A stretch of DNA of 64,000 nt from Planctomycetota bacterium. Its GTDB lineage: Bacteria > Planctomycetota > Planctomycetia > Planctomycetales > Planctomycetaceae. Below are positions 42,339-51,914 of the stretch, in pieces (position 1 is the stretch's first letter; every line of letters starts with the position of its first letter). The notes below the pieces were generated by a model. The model was given only the letters and a program-made list of their open reading frames with translations. It did not search any database and was not told the origin of the DNA. The translations under genes were made by a program, and so were the position numbers. The DNA is taken from assembly GCA_003388505.1 (NCBI GenBank), contig QQVO01000013.1, forward strand, positions 1 to 64,000, written 5' to 3'.

Positions 42339-44492
42339 ATGCGCGTCTCCTTTGTTGCCGTCTCGTGGGTGATGTTGTGCGGCCTGAGTCCGGCCGCTCA
42401 ACCGATGACGAGTGTGTCGCCGCCTGACGGAAATCCGCGCACGGTTTACCTGAGCACCGGGGACAACCAGGATGTGCTCGAGTTCTCTCCACTCGATTCC
42501 CCCGCTACCGTGCATGCCTTCTTCGACGCGCTCCAGCGGTACGGCGTGAACCGTATCTGGTGGCGCGGGGGTCAGGACGAGGTGTGGGGGAAGGAATTCG
42601 TCATTCGCGAAGAGAACCGGATTTTCGCGCGGGTCTGGGATTGGTGGAAAGACAACCAGTACCGCAAGCAGGATCTCAACCGCGTCGCCGTCGACGCCGC
42701 ACACGAGCGCGGCATGGAGATCTGGTTGACGTACGGTCTGTTTGATAATGGATCGCAGGCCGACGTGGGGTATTCCGGCTTTCCGTACGCCGCTGAAGAC
42801 AGGTTGCGGGTCGAGCATCCCGAATGGGCGCCGGTCAACCGGTGGGGGACGTGGCGACAGGGCGGACCGCTGGAGTTCGCCTACCCCGAAGCCCGCCGTG
42901 CCATGGCCGAGTATCTGACGAAGTATGTTGTTGAAGGCGGCTACGACGGACTCAGTTTTCTCACATACGCCGAGAATTTCTCCCAGCGCTATGAGACGGA
43001 ATTCGGGTTTGGCGAACCGGTTGTTGCGGAGTACCGGCGACGACACGGCGTCGACATTCTGCGGGAGCCGTTCGATCGATCGGAGTGGTCGCGTCTCCGA
43101 GGCGAGTACGTCGAGGAATTCCTGCGGGAGTTGCGTTCTCGACTCGCCGAGCACGGCAAGAAGCTGGCAATCGTCGTCGACGGCGAAGACCCGACGCGGC
43201 CGGTGTTATGGAACGTCGACGGTGGCGTTCGCACGGCCGGGTCGATGCAGTGGTCGCCGCGCGAGTGGCTGACGACGGAGACGGTGGACGAACTCTGCCT
43301 GCACGCGAACGCCGAAGACGCCGAAATCCGGAAGTGGGAAGAGTTGCGGGAAGAAGCGGATTCCCCCATGACGATTTCGGCTTTCCGCACGCGCGGCGAT
43401 CTGCCGCCCGGCATGCCCCGCGTCATGTGGCTGGGGAGGGACGTCGAAACCGGTTACGCATGGGAATCGTGGGTCGACTGGCCGGACGAGAATCTGGAAG
43501 TTGAGCCGGCGTCGAGTCTCTCCAGCGATGACGAGTTCGCTCGCCGCCGGGTGCTGACTTCCGCATTGAAAGGCGAACTTGAGCTGCCGCTGGAGGACGT
43601 CATGTCGTCGGTTCGGGATCCGGATGTGTTTGTGCGGCGGATGGCCTTACGAGTTCTGGCGGAGCGAGGAGATGCGGAAGCCGTTCCCGTCGTCGCGGCG
43701 GCATTGGAAGACCCGGAAAACTCGGTGCGCATCCGTGCGGTGCTGGCTCTGGGAGAACTCGACGATCCCCAGGCTGTCGAGAGGATTCTCGCTGCAATCT
43801 CCCGGGACGACAGCACGTTTCAATTCCACTTCCGCGCCGTACCGGAGGTTCTGAAAAAGCTGGCCGCCGAGGGCCGCTTGTCGAAGCGTGACAAGGATCT
43901 GATGATCGCACGCCTCACCGATCCTCAGCCGCGCGTGCGGGAACTGGTGCTGTACTACTTCACTCTGGTCGGCGCTCCGGCGACGCCGGAAGTCCTGTCC
44001 CGGCTGCTGGAGATCGTCGGAGACGATCCGAATCCGTACGCGCGCGAACTGGCGATGGTCAACCTGAGAAGCAGCTTCGGCGCGATCCCGGATGTCACCA
44101 ACGCCTTCCGGGAGGCCATGGCGGGCGACCCGGACGACGCTGTCCAGGTTCGGGGGGCTGTGGCGCTGGCCACGATGTACGCCGGGACGGATCCGGGTTC
44201 GACGCGAAGCGCGATTCTGGACGACGTGGTTGAGTTCTTCCGCCGATACGGGGACGGCTGTGAACGGACAGACTGTGACTGGGGCTGGCGGCCGGTGGGC
44301 AACGCGATCCTTCTGTTTCAGGAGGCCGGCGAAGCGCAAATGGAGTCGTTGATGTCCGAAACCGATGATCGCACCCTGTCGGACCGGGCCTGGCGAATCT
44401 TGCACCTCAGGCAAGGCGACCGCTTCTTTTCCGTCACCGAAGAAGAGGATCTCGCCGCGCACCGATTGCACCCGTGGTTGTCGATTGAATAG
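42339..44492 (+). CDS. exported TIM-barrel glycosidase-like protein with HEAT repeats
   Basis: The 717-residue product has a signal peptide (MRVSFVAVSWVMLCGLSPAA) and an AAAGG stretch before its ATG. Residues about 40-390 look like a TIM-barrel of the GHL10/DUF187 or alpha-amylase-like sort: TVHAFFDALQRYGVNRIWWR, VDAAHERGMEIWLTYGLFDN, YVVEGGYDGLSFLTYAENF and LREWLTTETVDELCLH-like strands. From about 405 to 650 come HEAT repeats (DPDVFVRRMALRVLAERGDA, DPENSVRIRAVLALGELDDP). A catalytic pair is not assignable. A fusion of glycosidase-like and HEAT modules is typical for planctomycetes. Its 3' end overlaps the convergent marR-like gene by 59 bases. Confidence 0.72.
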   Translation: MRVSFVAVSWVMLCGLSPAAQPMTSVSPPDGNPRTVYLSTGDNQDVLEFSPLDSPATVHAFFDALQRYGVNRIWWRGGQDEVWGKEFVIREENRIFARVWDWWKDNQYRKQDLNRVAVDAAHERGMEIWLTYGLFDNGSQADVGYSGFPYAAEDRLRVEHPEWAPVNRWGTWRQGGPLEFAYPEARRAMAEYLTKYVVEGGYDGLSFLTYAENFSQRYETEFGFGEPVVAEYRRRHGVDILREPFDRSEWSRLRGEYVEEFLRELRSRLAEHGKKLAIVVDGEDPTRPVLWNVDGGVRTAGSMQWSPREWLTTETVDELCLHANAEDAEIRKWEELREEADSPMTISAFRTRGDLPPGMPRVMWLGRDVETGYAWESWVDWPDENLEVEPASSLSSDDEFARRRVLTSALKGELELPLEDVMSSVRDPDVFVRRMALRVLAERGDAEAVPVVAAALEDPENSVRIRAVLALGELDDPQAVERILAAISRDDSTFQFHFRAVPEVLKKLAAEGRLSKRDKDLMIARLTDPQPRVRELVLYYFTLVGAPATPEVLSRLLEIVGDDPNPYARELAMVNLRSSFGAIPDVTNAFREAMAGDPDDAVQVRGAVALATMYAGTDPGSTRSAILDDVVEFFRRYGDGCERTDCDWGWRPVGNAILLFQEAGEAQMESLMSETDDRTLSDRAWRILHLRQGDRFFSVTEEEDLAAHRLHPWLSIE

Positions 44493-45027
44493 GCGGGTCG
44501 ATGCCTGCAGGGTCGCCGCCCTCGAGCGGCGACTCCTGCGGCATGGCCGGTGGGGAGGCATCGCCCGATGCGAGCACGGGCGCGGCATCGAGTTGGTCGG
44601 CGTCCATCATCGAGGCGATCCGCTGAAGGGCGGCGAGCATCTGCGTCTGCTCCCATTGCTGAAGCTGGAGCAATTCCCTGCGGAAGCGGTCCTGCAGCAG
44701 CGAGGGAGCCGACTGCAGGAGTGTCTTGCCGGCATCGGTGAGTTCGATGACGATCGCTCTGCGGTCCGTCTGGCTGCGGGAGCGCGAGACGAGGGCCCGC
44801 TTTTCCAGGCGGCTGAGGATGCCGGTGATGGTTGCCTGACTCAGGTGGATCGATCGGGCGAGTGCTCCTGCTGTGATGGGCTGCAGCGTCTCGACGGCGC
44901 GCAGCGCGGCCAGTTGGGGAGCCGTGAGTCCGAAGTCCTGCATCAGCCCGCGGGAGTGGAGGTCGATTGCGCGGGTGATGCGGCGGAGGGCGACGATCAC
45001 CTGGTCTTCAAGGGAAAGTGCGGACAT
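44434..45027 (-). CDS. MarR-family transcriptional regulator
   Basis: This 197-residue product has a start at ATG 45027 (MSALSLEDQVIVALRRITRA), preferred to the ATG at 45066. The winged helix is at about 35-125: GLTAPQLAALRAVETLQPIT, GALARSIHLSQATITGILSR, LEKRALVSRSRSQTDRRAIV and ELTDAGKTLLQSAPSLL, all standard. The effector is unknown. The last about 50 residues are not family-like and are partly encoded by a GTCGCCGC/GCGGCGAC palindrome (44512-44533), so the original stop may have been lost. It converges on the TIM-barrel gene with a 59-base overlap. Confidence 0.85.
   Translation of the reverse strand: MSALSLEDQVIVALRRITRAIDLHSRGLMQDFGLTAPQLAALRAVETLQPITAGALARSIHLSQATITGILSRLEKRALVSRSRSQTDRRAIVIELTDAGKTLLQSAPSLLQDRFRRELLQLQQWEQTQMLAALQRIASMMDADQLDAAPVLASGDASPPAMPQESPLEGGDPAGIDPPIQSTTTGAIGARRDPLLR
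44512..44533. repeat. 8-bp palindrome inside the marR-like coding tail
   Basis: Arms GTCGCCGC (44512-44519) and GCGGCGAC (44526-44533) surround CCTCGA. The same style as the intergenic palindromes, but here it is translated. Confidence 0.6.
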
Positions 45028-45510
45028 GTTGGGACCGAGACTCCGAATGCCGAGCGACATGACCACAGAGTACTTGGAGCACGAAGGATTTTGTACCGCG
45101 TTCGGGAGCGAATCCTCTGAATCGCCGCGCGACGGGTGGTTCGTGGCGAGACGTCTCCTTTGATCGCTAAGGGAAATCCTGCGGCGTGCTCAAGGAGAAA
45201 CCGCACTCCGGCGTGGGCGAATGTCGTCCTTCTTGAGGTCAAGCGACCAGTTGATGGCTTTGCAGACGTCGAATGCATCGGAACGCGGAGCCCTTCTTGT
45301 CCAGATGTGGCCGGCGAGGCGCGGTTCGCTGCCGATCGAGTACGTTGTCCTGACGCCTCTCGCCGGCGGAACCTCGTTGCCGTTGGTCGTCGAAGCATGT
45401 CTCAGGTGCAACAACGTTGGGGGAAAAGGTAACCTGACCTGTCGACCGGCGGCGTTCGCGGGATTCGTTGTTCTGGTCTTTGAGGGGGCAAAGCCGGGGA
45501 GAAGACGCCG
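45028..45510. other. 483-base gap, nothing recognised
   Basis: Divergent promoter region of the marR-like gene and an ECF sigma factor. One plus-strand frame (45221-45535) overlaps the sigma gene start, has mixed but not convincing composition, and is not called. No palindrome or promoter box stood out. Confidence 0.5.
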
Positions 45511-46110
45511 ATGTCGGACATTGACGGTTCGGTGACGCGGGTGTTCCGTCAGATGGCGGGCGGCGATCGGGAGGCCGCTGCGTTGTTGTGGCGGCGTTTT
45601 TTTCCTCGTTTGAACCGGGTTGCGGCGGCGACCCTGGCGAAGTCCCCGATCCCTGCGGTCGGCGCAGAAGACGCCGTGCAGAGCGCCTTCGTCAGTTTCT
45701 GGCAGCGGGTCGAGTCAGGACAGATTGGCGACGATCTTTCGCGTGACGATCTGTGGTCGCTGCTGGCGGTTATCACAAAACGAAAGGCCCTCAGATCGAT
45801 TGCGCGTGAACACGCCCAGAAGCGGGGAGGCGGGAAGGTCCGTGTTGCGGCGGATTTGAAAGGCGCGGAGGGACAATCGTTCCGCCTGAACGAGGTTGTC
45901 GCGGAGTTTCCGACGCAGGAGTTCGACCTCGTCTGCGAGGAACTTCTGCGCTTGCTCGACGAGGAGATCCGGGTAATTGTGCTGCTGAGGTTCATGGGAC
46001 ACACCAACAAGGAAGCCGCCCGGTTGCTGGAATCGACCGAACGGCGAATCGAGCGCAAGCTGGATCTGGCGCGGCAGATCTGGCGGAGAGAACTCGCCTG
46101 CGAGGAGTAG
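45511..46110 (+). CDS. ECF-type RNA polymerase sigma factor (planctomycete group)
   Basis: The 199-residue product is preceded by GGGGAGAAG about 8 bases before the ATG, a good ribosome site. Region 2 is at about 25-105 (AAALLWRRFFPRLNRVAAAT, AEDAVQSAFVSFWQRVESGQ, DDLWSLLAVITKRKALRSIA) and region 4 at about 145-195 (EELLRLLDEEIRVIVLLRFM, GHTNKEAARLLESTERRIER). This is the planctomycete ECF type often paired with large Ser/Thr kinases that have WD40 or other C-terminal sensor domains; here such a kinase lies 1.2 kb away on the opposite strand. No anti-sigma factor is visible. Confidence 0.87.
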   Translation: MSDIDGSVTRVFRQMAGGDREAAALLWRRFFPRLNRVAAATLAKSPIPAVGAEDAVQSAFVSFWQRVESGQIGDDLSRDDLWSLLAVITKRKALRSIAREHAQKRGGGKVRVAADLKGAEGQSFRLNEVVAEFPTQEFDLVCEELLRLLDEEIRVIVLLRFMGHTNKEAARLLESTERRIERKLDLARQIWRRELACEE

Positions 46111-46141
46111 CGCCCCTCTGCGGCGGTTGCCGTTTGCCGGA

Positions 46142-47218
46142 TTACGGCGTGACCGGCGAAAAGGCACGGATCCGACCGGACTTCAGATCAGCCAGATTGA
46201 TCTCGCCGAATTGGACGCGACGAATTCGGTTGAAGTTCTGGTGCAGGTATGTGATTCGATCGCCGTTGCGCCCTGTCACAATCGCCGTGTGGTGGGGCGA
46301 GCCAAGCTGCATCCAGTATTGGCGGCCCTGAAACCGGGCGTTGTGGAAGTAAAGCAGGTCGCCCGGTTCGACGGACTCGATCGGAACCTCGCTGCCGAGG
46401 CGATATCCGCTTGCAGGCCGCGCTCCAGCCGCCTGCAGCGCTTCACGTGTCAGCGAGGCGCATTCCCCGTCGCCGACCTGCTGGTTGAGGTGTTCACAGG
46501 CGAACCGGAGTACGGCGTCGCGCAGGGACGACTCATTGCCGTTGGGGCTCGGCTTCGACTGGCCCGCAGCGGTTGATCGGCCAGCCGTCGTCGAAGCGGG
46601 AACGTAAACCGCCGCCTGCTGCGATTCTGAACAAGTGGAATGGACGCAATCGGCGATGTTGTAGACGCGGAAGGGAAGGTGCTTCCGGTCGGCATGTTGC
46701 GCGGGGAGCCGAGGAGCTGTGGAGGCGGCGTCGGAATCGGACTGCAAAACGACGCGCTCGGTCCAGACGGTGCGTCGCGTCGTCGAGAGCGCAAACAGGA
46801 CGGTCGGGCGTCTGCGGTATTCGCGGTAGGAGATTGTCAGCATGAGGTCTGAATCACCGATCGCTGCGAGCTGCCTGGCTTCCGGCGGACCCGGGCGGCG
46901 GGTCTTGCAGTTGTCGGCGACGAAGCGGTCAATCTCCGCGTCATATCGAGTTTCGATCCCGGCAGACCGCAGGTCCGCGATGACCGAATCCCGGACCTGT
47001 TCCAGCGTCTCGGAGACTGCGTCCCGGTCGCGCGACCAGGGGTGAATCCACTTCGTGACCCAGACTGTTGCGCTGTTTGAGTGCCTTTCGAGATGAGTGC
47101 CGATGCGGTCGGCCAGCGTCGATTGCGCGTGCAGACTGGATTGGTGACAGGCAATCACGGCGATGATCACCGTAGCGAACGGGAGGAGTTTTCGGGCGAT
47201 TCGGTTGATGGTCGACAT
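46142..47218 (-). CDS. exported protein with a NlpC/CHAP-like cysteine-peptidase C-terminus
   Basis: This 358-residue product has a strong ribosome site (AGGAGA) and a signal peptide, KLLPFATVIIAVIACHQSSL. Residues 35-230 have no family I know. From about 245 the sequence resembles papain-fold cell-wall hydrolases: GDGECASLTREALQAAGARP (nucleophile Cys), GDLLYFHNARF, SPHHTAIVTGRNGDRITYLH (catalytic His) and HQNF (polar third residue). Likely cleaves peptidoglycan peptides or a related amide. It converges on the sigma factor gene (31 bases between stops) and follows the WD40 kinase gene by 136 bases on the same strand. Confidence 0.72.
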   Translation of the reverse strand: MSTINRIARKLLPFATVIIAVIACHQSSLHAQSTLADRIGTHLERHSNSATVWVTKWIHPWSRDRDAVSETLEQVRDSVIADLRSAGIETRYDAEIDRFVADNCKTRRPGPPEARQLAAIGDSDLMLTISYREYRRRPTVLFALSTTRRTVWTERVVLQSDSDAASTAPRLPAQHADRKHLPFRVYNIADCVHSTCSESQQAAVYVPASTTAGRSTAAGQSKPSPNGNESSLRDAVLRFACEHLNQQVGDGECASLTREALQAAGARPASGYRLGSEVPIESVEPGDLLYFHNARFQGRQYWMQLGSPHHTAIVTGRNGDRITYLHQNFNRIRRVQFGEINLADLKSGRIRAFSPVTP

Positions 47219-47354
47219 GTTCGTCTCCTGATGCAGGGTGAATGACGGGACGACCGTTCGTCCCGTCCCTCCATGCAGAAAACGAAGAGGTTTCCACCGA
47301 AAAATTCGGATTTATTCTCGGTGTGCAGCAAGAAACCGGGGCGGCCCGAATCGA

Positions 47355-50300
47355 TCAGCGGATTTCGTCGCCGTCTCGTTGCGACTCCGGATCAGCGCTC
47401 GTCCAGTCTTCGAGGCGGATGAGGTAGGCGGTCCCGTTGGAATTCGCGGTCAGCAGGTGCCGTTGGTCCGCGAGAAATCTGAGTTCGCGAACAGATGATC
47501 GCTGCGTGGGTGCGATCTGGATGGTGTCCGGCGGGCCGGTGAGTTCGCCGTCCCAGAGACGGATTGCACCGTTGGAGCCCGTGGACGCGATCCGCCGACC
47601 GTCGGGGCTGAATGTAAGGAAACCGCTTTTCCCGTGGTCCGCTTCGCGACGGACAACCGTCGCCTCGGCTTCGAAGTCAACGAGTTCGATGGCGCGTGCC
47701 TCTCGTCCGTAAATCGCGACGATCGGTCGATCGGGGGCGATCGCCAAAGCGGTGACGCGATTCGTTGTCGAGAAACCCCATTCAAGTTTCTTCGAGGCCG
47801 TGTCGAGAATGAGCACATCGGTGCGTTTGGAGTTCACCAGGCTTATCGCGGCGATCCACCGGCCGTCAGCGCTGACATCGAGGCAATCACATTCGCCGAG
47901 TGACGCATGTGGTTCGAGCCAATCGATCAATTGCTGTTCGTTGCCGGGAAAAGTCGCGTCGCAAAGCGCAACGAACTCCGTAGGCTGTGTCACCGCCAGC
48001 AACCGACCTGCCGGGTGGAACTCGATATCTCTGTGAGAGCCGGTCGTCGAGACTTCGAGACGCCAGAGGAACTGTTCAGACAGAGAGTTCGAATCGCGGA
48101 CGACCAGGTTCCCCATTTCATCGATGGTCGCCAGCCGTTGGCCATCCGGGCTGAACCGCACGGCCTGTCCCCATGAGTTCTTGGCGGGGATCGAACGGCT
48201 TCTGTTCGGACCAACGAGCTGTCGGATTGTTACTCTGGTTTCCGCGCCCATCATCGCCAGCGCTTCGCCGTTCGGTGCGACATCAACAGATGTCGTAGCC
48301 GAGTGATGAGACTCGATCCCGGTGACGTCTTCGCCGGTCTGTGCGTTCCACAGTCGAATCGCACAGTCGCGGCTGGCTGTCGCAATCAGAGAGCCGTCCG
48401 GACTGAAGGCAACGTCATGGACGGTCAACCGATGACCGGTCAGTTGCAGCAGGCGTTCGCCGGAATCGATATGGACGACCGCAGCGGCCATATAGTCCGA
48501 AAAGACGACGAGTTCCCCGTCGGCATCTGCCGCAACGGCCATGGTCAACGGATTGCGTCTCCGTTGGTGCAGGACTCTCGCTTGAGTTCCGGTCGCCGTC
48601 GACCAGAGGCGGACCGCGCCGTCATCGCCGGCGGAAATGAGGCTGTTGCCGTCCTGTGCGAACGTCAAACTGTTGACCGCGCCTGAGTCACCGGCGAACT
48701 CTCGAATCAAATCGCCTGATTGAAGATCCCAGAGGCGGATCGCTGCATCGCGGTGGCCCGTCGCGAGGAAGCGATCGTTCGCATCGACCGCGATGGCGCT
48801 GACGGCGGCCGCGCCGGCGCGGAAGGATTTTTCCGGATCGGTCGAGTCGAGCTTCCAGTAGCAGATCGCGCCGCCGGTGTCGGAGGAGAGGAGAGTCTCG
48901 CCCTCATTGATCCAGCACAGGCCGCTGACCGATGAGTCCCGCTGGAATTCGATCAGTCGCTCCCGTTTCTGCAGGTTGTAGACGACGATTCGCCCTCCTC
49001 TGTCGCAGGAGGCGATGAGCGTGCCATCGGGGTGGAAGGCGACGCCTTCGACGGCATCTGCGTGAGCGATGAATTCGACCTGTTCTCTCGAAGGGACGTC
49101 CCAGATTCTGACGGCCCCGTCGTGTCCGCCGGAGGCGAGCAGGGCGCCGTCGGGGCTGAAGTCGAGGGAACTGACGGTGCCCCAGTGTTTCAGCCGGCTG
49201 TCGCCGAGAATGGCGACGATCCTGCTGTTTGCTTCTGCGGCCTCACCGTCGGCGGCGACTGTTCGTTCGTACTCGGGGATGTCTTCGCGGCGGAGTGCGT
49301 CGGCGGGCCAGGGGACGCGGGGCATGAGCCGGGCGGCTTCCACGGCTGCCGCGGAGGTGTCATGGCGGCTGTGGATATCGATCAGCTCGCGGCGCAGTCT
49401 GTCGTTCTGTTCGGCCTCAGGATCGGGATCGAGCCCGGTCTCGATCTGTTTCGCGACGGAGTCGAGCCGCTCTCGTAACTTCTGCGGGATTGCGTACGGG
49501 TCGCGGCTGTCCCTCGAGATGTCCGGATCGCCGGGTTCGCTCGGCGTGAAGCGGGCCTTCACGACGGTCGTTTCGTCATCCTCGATTTCAAATTCGTCGG
49601 TGTAACTGGTGAGGCCGCGGTGCTTGACTTCGAGAGTATGCCGGCCCTCGCGGACGACGAGACTGGCGAAGGTTCTGTCGTTGCGTGTGACGATCTCGAA
49701 GTCGGACCGCCGCTCCTCGTCGATGATAATCTCGACGTCGGGGCTCGCGACCTCGATCTCAACGGTTCCCGCGTCGGTCCGGATTCGCAGCAGGACCGCA
49801 CACGCGATGAATGCGGCGACGCCGGTCAACAGCCACGGAATGAGATTCTTCGGCCGGCGTCGTGCCGGCAAGCGGCTGTCGGTCGGAAACAGGGGAGGCT
49901 GTTCCTCGGTGATTTCACCGCGCCGGCTGGCCGTTGATTCGTCGCTCCGGCTCGCAGAGCCACCGGATCGAGTGACACGCGTCACGAGCGCGGCGAGATT
50001 GCTGTCTGCACAGAACGGCTCCAGTTCTTCGATGAGTTCTGCTGGATGCGAGAATCGCTGGTCGGGGTGTTTCGCGAGCAGTTGGCCGAAGATCTGCGAA
50101 AGCCGGAATTGCTCGATCGGGTGGGGCAGGATGTCGGGAGGCAAGGCCGGCTGGGGTTCGGAGGCATGCGCCTGAATCACCTGGACCATGTTCCGACGGT
50201 CGGCGCCGCCGAAGGGGGGCGATCCGGTGAGCAGGAAGAAGAGCGTGCATCCGAGACTGTAGAGGTCGGCGCGAACGTCGGCGTGATGCGAGTCGCCGCT

Positions 50301-51641
50301 CTGTTCCGGCGCCATGTAATGGACGGTCCCGAGCATCTGGCCGGTCGCGGTCAATTCACCTTCCGGAAGTCTTTCGGAGCCGAGGCGACTCAGACCGAAA
50401 TCGAGAATCTTGACCTGACCCTCGCGGGTGATCATGAGATTCGACGGTTTGACGTCGCGGTGGACAAAGTCGTGTTCGAAGGCGTGCTGGAGTCCGATCG
50501 CCGCTTGCCGGACGACCTCGCAAGCGTCCGCGACACGGAGCGGGCCGCAAGTTCGGACAAGTTCCGAGAGATCGACGCCGTCGAGGAGTTCCATCGCAAG
50601 ATAGCACTGCCCGTCGTCTTCTCCGGCATCGTAGGCTTGAACGATGTTGGGGTGCTGGAGACGACCAACCGCCGCCATCTCCCGCCGAAACCGCAGAACT
50701 GCTTCCGGATTGTGCGCCAATTCATCCGGGAGCAACTTCAGGGCGACCATGCGCTTTAGCGAAGTGTGTTCGGCTCGATAGACCATTCCCATTCCGCCGC
50801 GCCCGATTGGCTCGATGATGCGATAGCCGCCGACTTTGGTCGGGACGCCGAGTTCGTTCGGCCCGGTTGCCACAGGTTCGGGACTCTCCGTGAGGATGGT
50901 CTTTCCGAATTCCTGCTGCAGATGAGCGACGAGGTCTTTGCACTCGCTCTCCAGAGTGAAGGGAGTCGCATGGTGATCGTCGCTCGCATCGTGGGACTGT
51001 TCTTCGACCGGCGCGGCGACGGCGGCGACTGCCAATTGATTGACGTGCTCTTCAAGTTGTTCGGCCCGCCCGAGAGCCGACTCATGACCGAGTTCACGAA
51101 CGCCGGCGACATGAGCGCGAAGAGAACTTACGACACGGTCTCGTAGTTGAGTGGCCGCGTCTTCCGGGAGGATCGAATCCTGCGGGGCGCTGTCCGGCGA
51201 CTTGAGGAATTCGCGGAGGACTGCGGACGCGATGTGATACGAGTCTTCCGTCGAGACGCCGCATTGGCGGCACCAGGCGTAAACGAGAGGGCCGGCTGTG
51301 CGGAGAAAACGACCGGGGTCGGTGCGCTTTGCCTGATCGAAGCGCTCCGGCTCAGGATCGGATCGTGGCTGTTCGTAGATCTCGCCGATCAGCTCTGCGT
51401 AGTCCGGCAGTCGCTGCTGGTAATGTTCCGGTTCGGGGATGCGGCCGGTCCCGCCGAGAAGTTCCAGTTCGACCGGGAGCAGGTAACGCAAGAATCGGGG
51501 ACGGTCTGCCTCGTCCACCCGGAGCAGATAGTCTTCAATCCTTGGCGTCCGCCCGTCGCGGTACGCCTTCTCAAACTCATCGCACAACTCATCGAAACGA
51601 CGAGCGCTGCGCAATGACTCGTTGACCGGCGGTTGATGCAT
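47355..51641 (-). CDS. membrane-anchored Ser/Thr protein kinase with WD40 repeats
   Basis: The 1428-residue product has an N-terminal region (1-250) with DELCDEFEKAYRDGRTPRIE, typical of planctomycete kinases, and a sigma-region-like stretch. The kinase domain is at about 270-530: P-loop IGRGGMGMVYRAEH, Lys in MVALKLL, HRDVKPSNLM, KILDFGLSR and HYMAPEQSG. All catalytic residues are intact. A membrane segment (about 600, IPWLLTGVAAFIACAVLL) and a PEGA-like beta domain (EVASPDVEIIIDEERRS, GRHTLEVKHRGLTSYTDEFE) follow, then WD40 repeats at about 800-1420 (WDVPSREQVEFIAHADAVEG, SDTGGAICYWKLDST, IRLWNAQTGEDVTGIE, FSPDGSLIATASRDCAIRLW). Probably signals by phosphorylation across the membrane; targets unknown. 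Confidence 0.93.
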   Translation of the reverse strand: MHQPPVNESLRSARRFDELCDEFEKAYRDGRTPRIEDYLLRVDEADRPRFLRYLLPVELELLGGTGRIPEPEHYQQRLPDYAELIGEIYEQPRSDPEPERFDQAKRTDPGRFLRTAGPLVYAWCRQCGVSTEDSYHIASAVLREFLKSPDSAPQDSILPEDAATQLRDRVVSSLRAHVAGVRELGHESALGRAEQLEEHVNQLAVAAVAAPVEEQSHDASDDHHATPFTLESECKDLVAHLQQEFGKTILTESPEPVATGPNELGVPTKVGGYRIIEPIGRGGMGMVYRAEHTSLKRMVALKLLPDELAHNPEAVLRFRREMAAVGRLQHPNIVQAYDAGEDDGQCYLAMELLDGVDLSELVRTCGPLRVADACEVVRQAAIGLQHAFEHDFVHRDVKPSNLMITREGQVKILDFGLSRLGSERLPEGELTATGQMLGTVHYMAPEQSGDSHHADVRADLYSLGCTLFFLLTGSPPFGGADRRNMVQVIQAHASEPQPALPPDILPHPIEQFRLSQIFGQLLAKHPDQRFSHPAELIEELEPFCADSNLAALVTRVTRSGGSASRSDESTASRRGEITEEQPPLFPTDSRLPARRRPKNLIPWLLTGVAAFIACAVLLRIRTDAGTVEIEVASPDVEIIIDEERRSDFEIVTRNDRTFASLVVREGRHTLEVKHRGLTSYTDEFEIEDDETTVVKARFTPSEPGDPDISRDSRDPYAIPQKLRERLDSVAKQIETGLDPDPEAEQNDRLRRELIDIHSRHDTSAAAVEAARLMPRVPWPADALRREDIPEYERTVAADGEAAEANSRIVAILGDSRLKHWGTVSSLDFSPDGALLASGGHDGAVRIWDVPSREQVEFIAHADAVEGVAFHPDGTLIASCDRGGRIVVYNLQKRERLIEFQRDSSVSGLCWINEGETLLSSDTGGAICYWKLDSTDPEKSFRAGAAAVSAIAVDANDRFLATGHRDAAIRLWDLQSGDLIREFAGDSGAVNSLTFAQDGNSLISAGDDGAVRLWSTATGTQARVLHQRRRNPLTMAVAADADGELVVFSDYMAAAVVHIDSGERLLQLTGHRLTVHDVAFSPDGSLIATASRDCAIRLWNAQTGEDVTGIESHHSATTSVDVAPNGEALAMMGAETRVTIRQLVGPNRSRSIPAKNSWGQAVRFSPDGQRLATIDEMGNLVVRDSNSLSEQFLWRLEVSTTGSHRDIEFHPAGRLLAVTQPTEFVALCDATFPGNEQQLIDWLEPHASLGECDCLDVSADGRWIAAISLVNSKRTDVLILDTASKKLEWGFSTTNRVTALAIAPDRPIVAIYGREARAIELVDFEAEATVVRREADHGKSGFLTFSPDGRRIASTGSNGAIRLWDGELTGPPDTIQIAPTQRSSVRELRFLADQRHLLTANSNGTAYLIRLEDWTSADPESQRDGDEIR

Positions 51642-51914
51642 TTCCGGATCCCGTCGGCTGGCAATGGCCGCCTCGCACCGACCTGCCGGGATACGACCCG
51701 GGGCGGTGACGGCTGAGCGCGACAGCGCTCATCCTTTCGGCCCATGACGCGCAGCCGTTAAGGCAGGCGCTGTTCTCTTCGCAGACTTGAGACGCCAGCC
51801 CTGTTTCCATGCACGAAAATACCGCACAGCCACCGGAAAAAACCACATCAGGCCAGAATTTCCGGGATTCGTGATCGGATTGCGAAACCGTGCATTGCCG
51901 CCGTGCCGGCGCTA
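51642..51914. other. gap between regulator and kinase genes
   Basis: A 273-base gap on the minus-strand transcription line. A CCGGCACGGCGGC stretch right after the regulator's stop could fold, but there is no T-tract, so no terminator is called. No gene seen. Confidence 0.4.

Noticed and set aside
45221-45535. 104-residue plus-strand frame before the second ECF sigma gene
   Set aside because: Overlaps the sigma start in another frame, ends in an Arg-rich run, and has no ribosome site or recognisable block.
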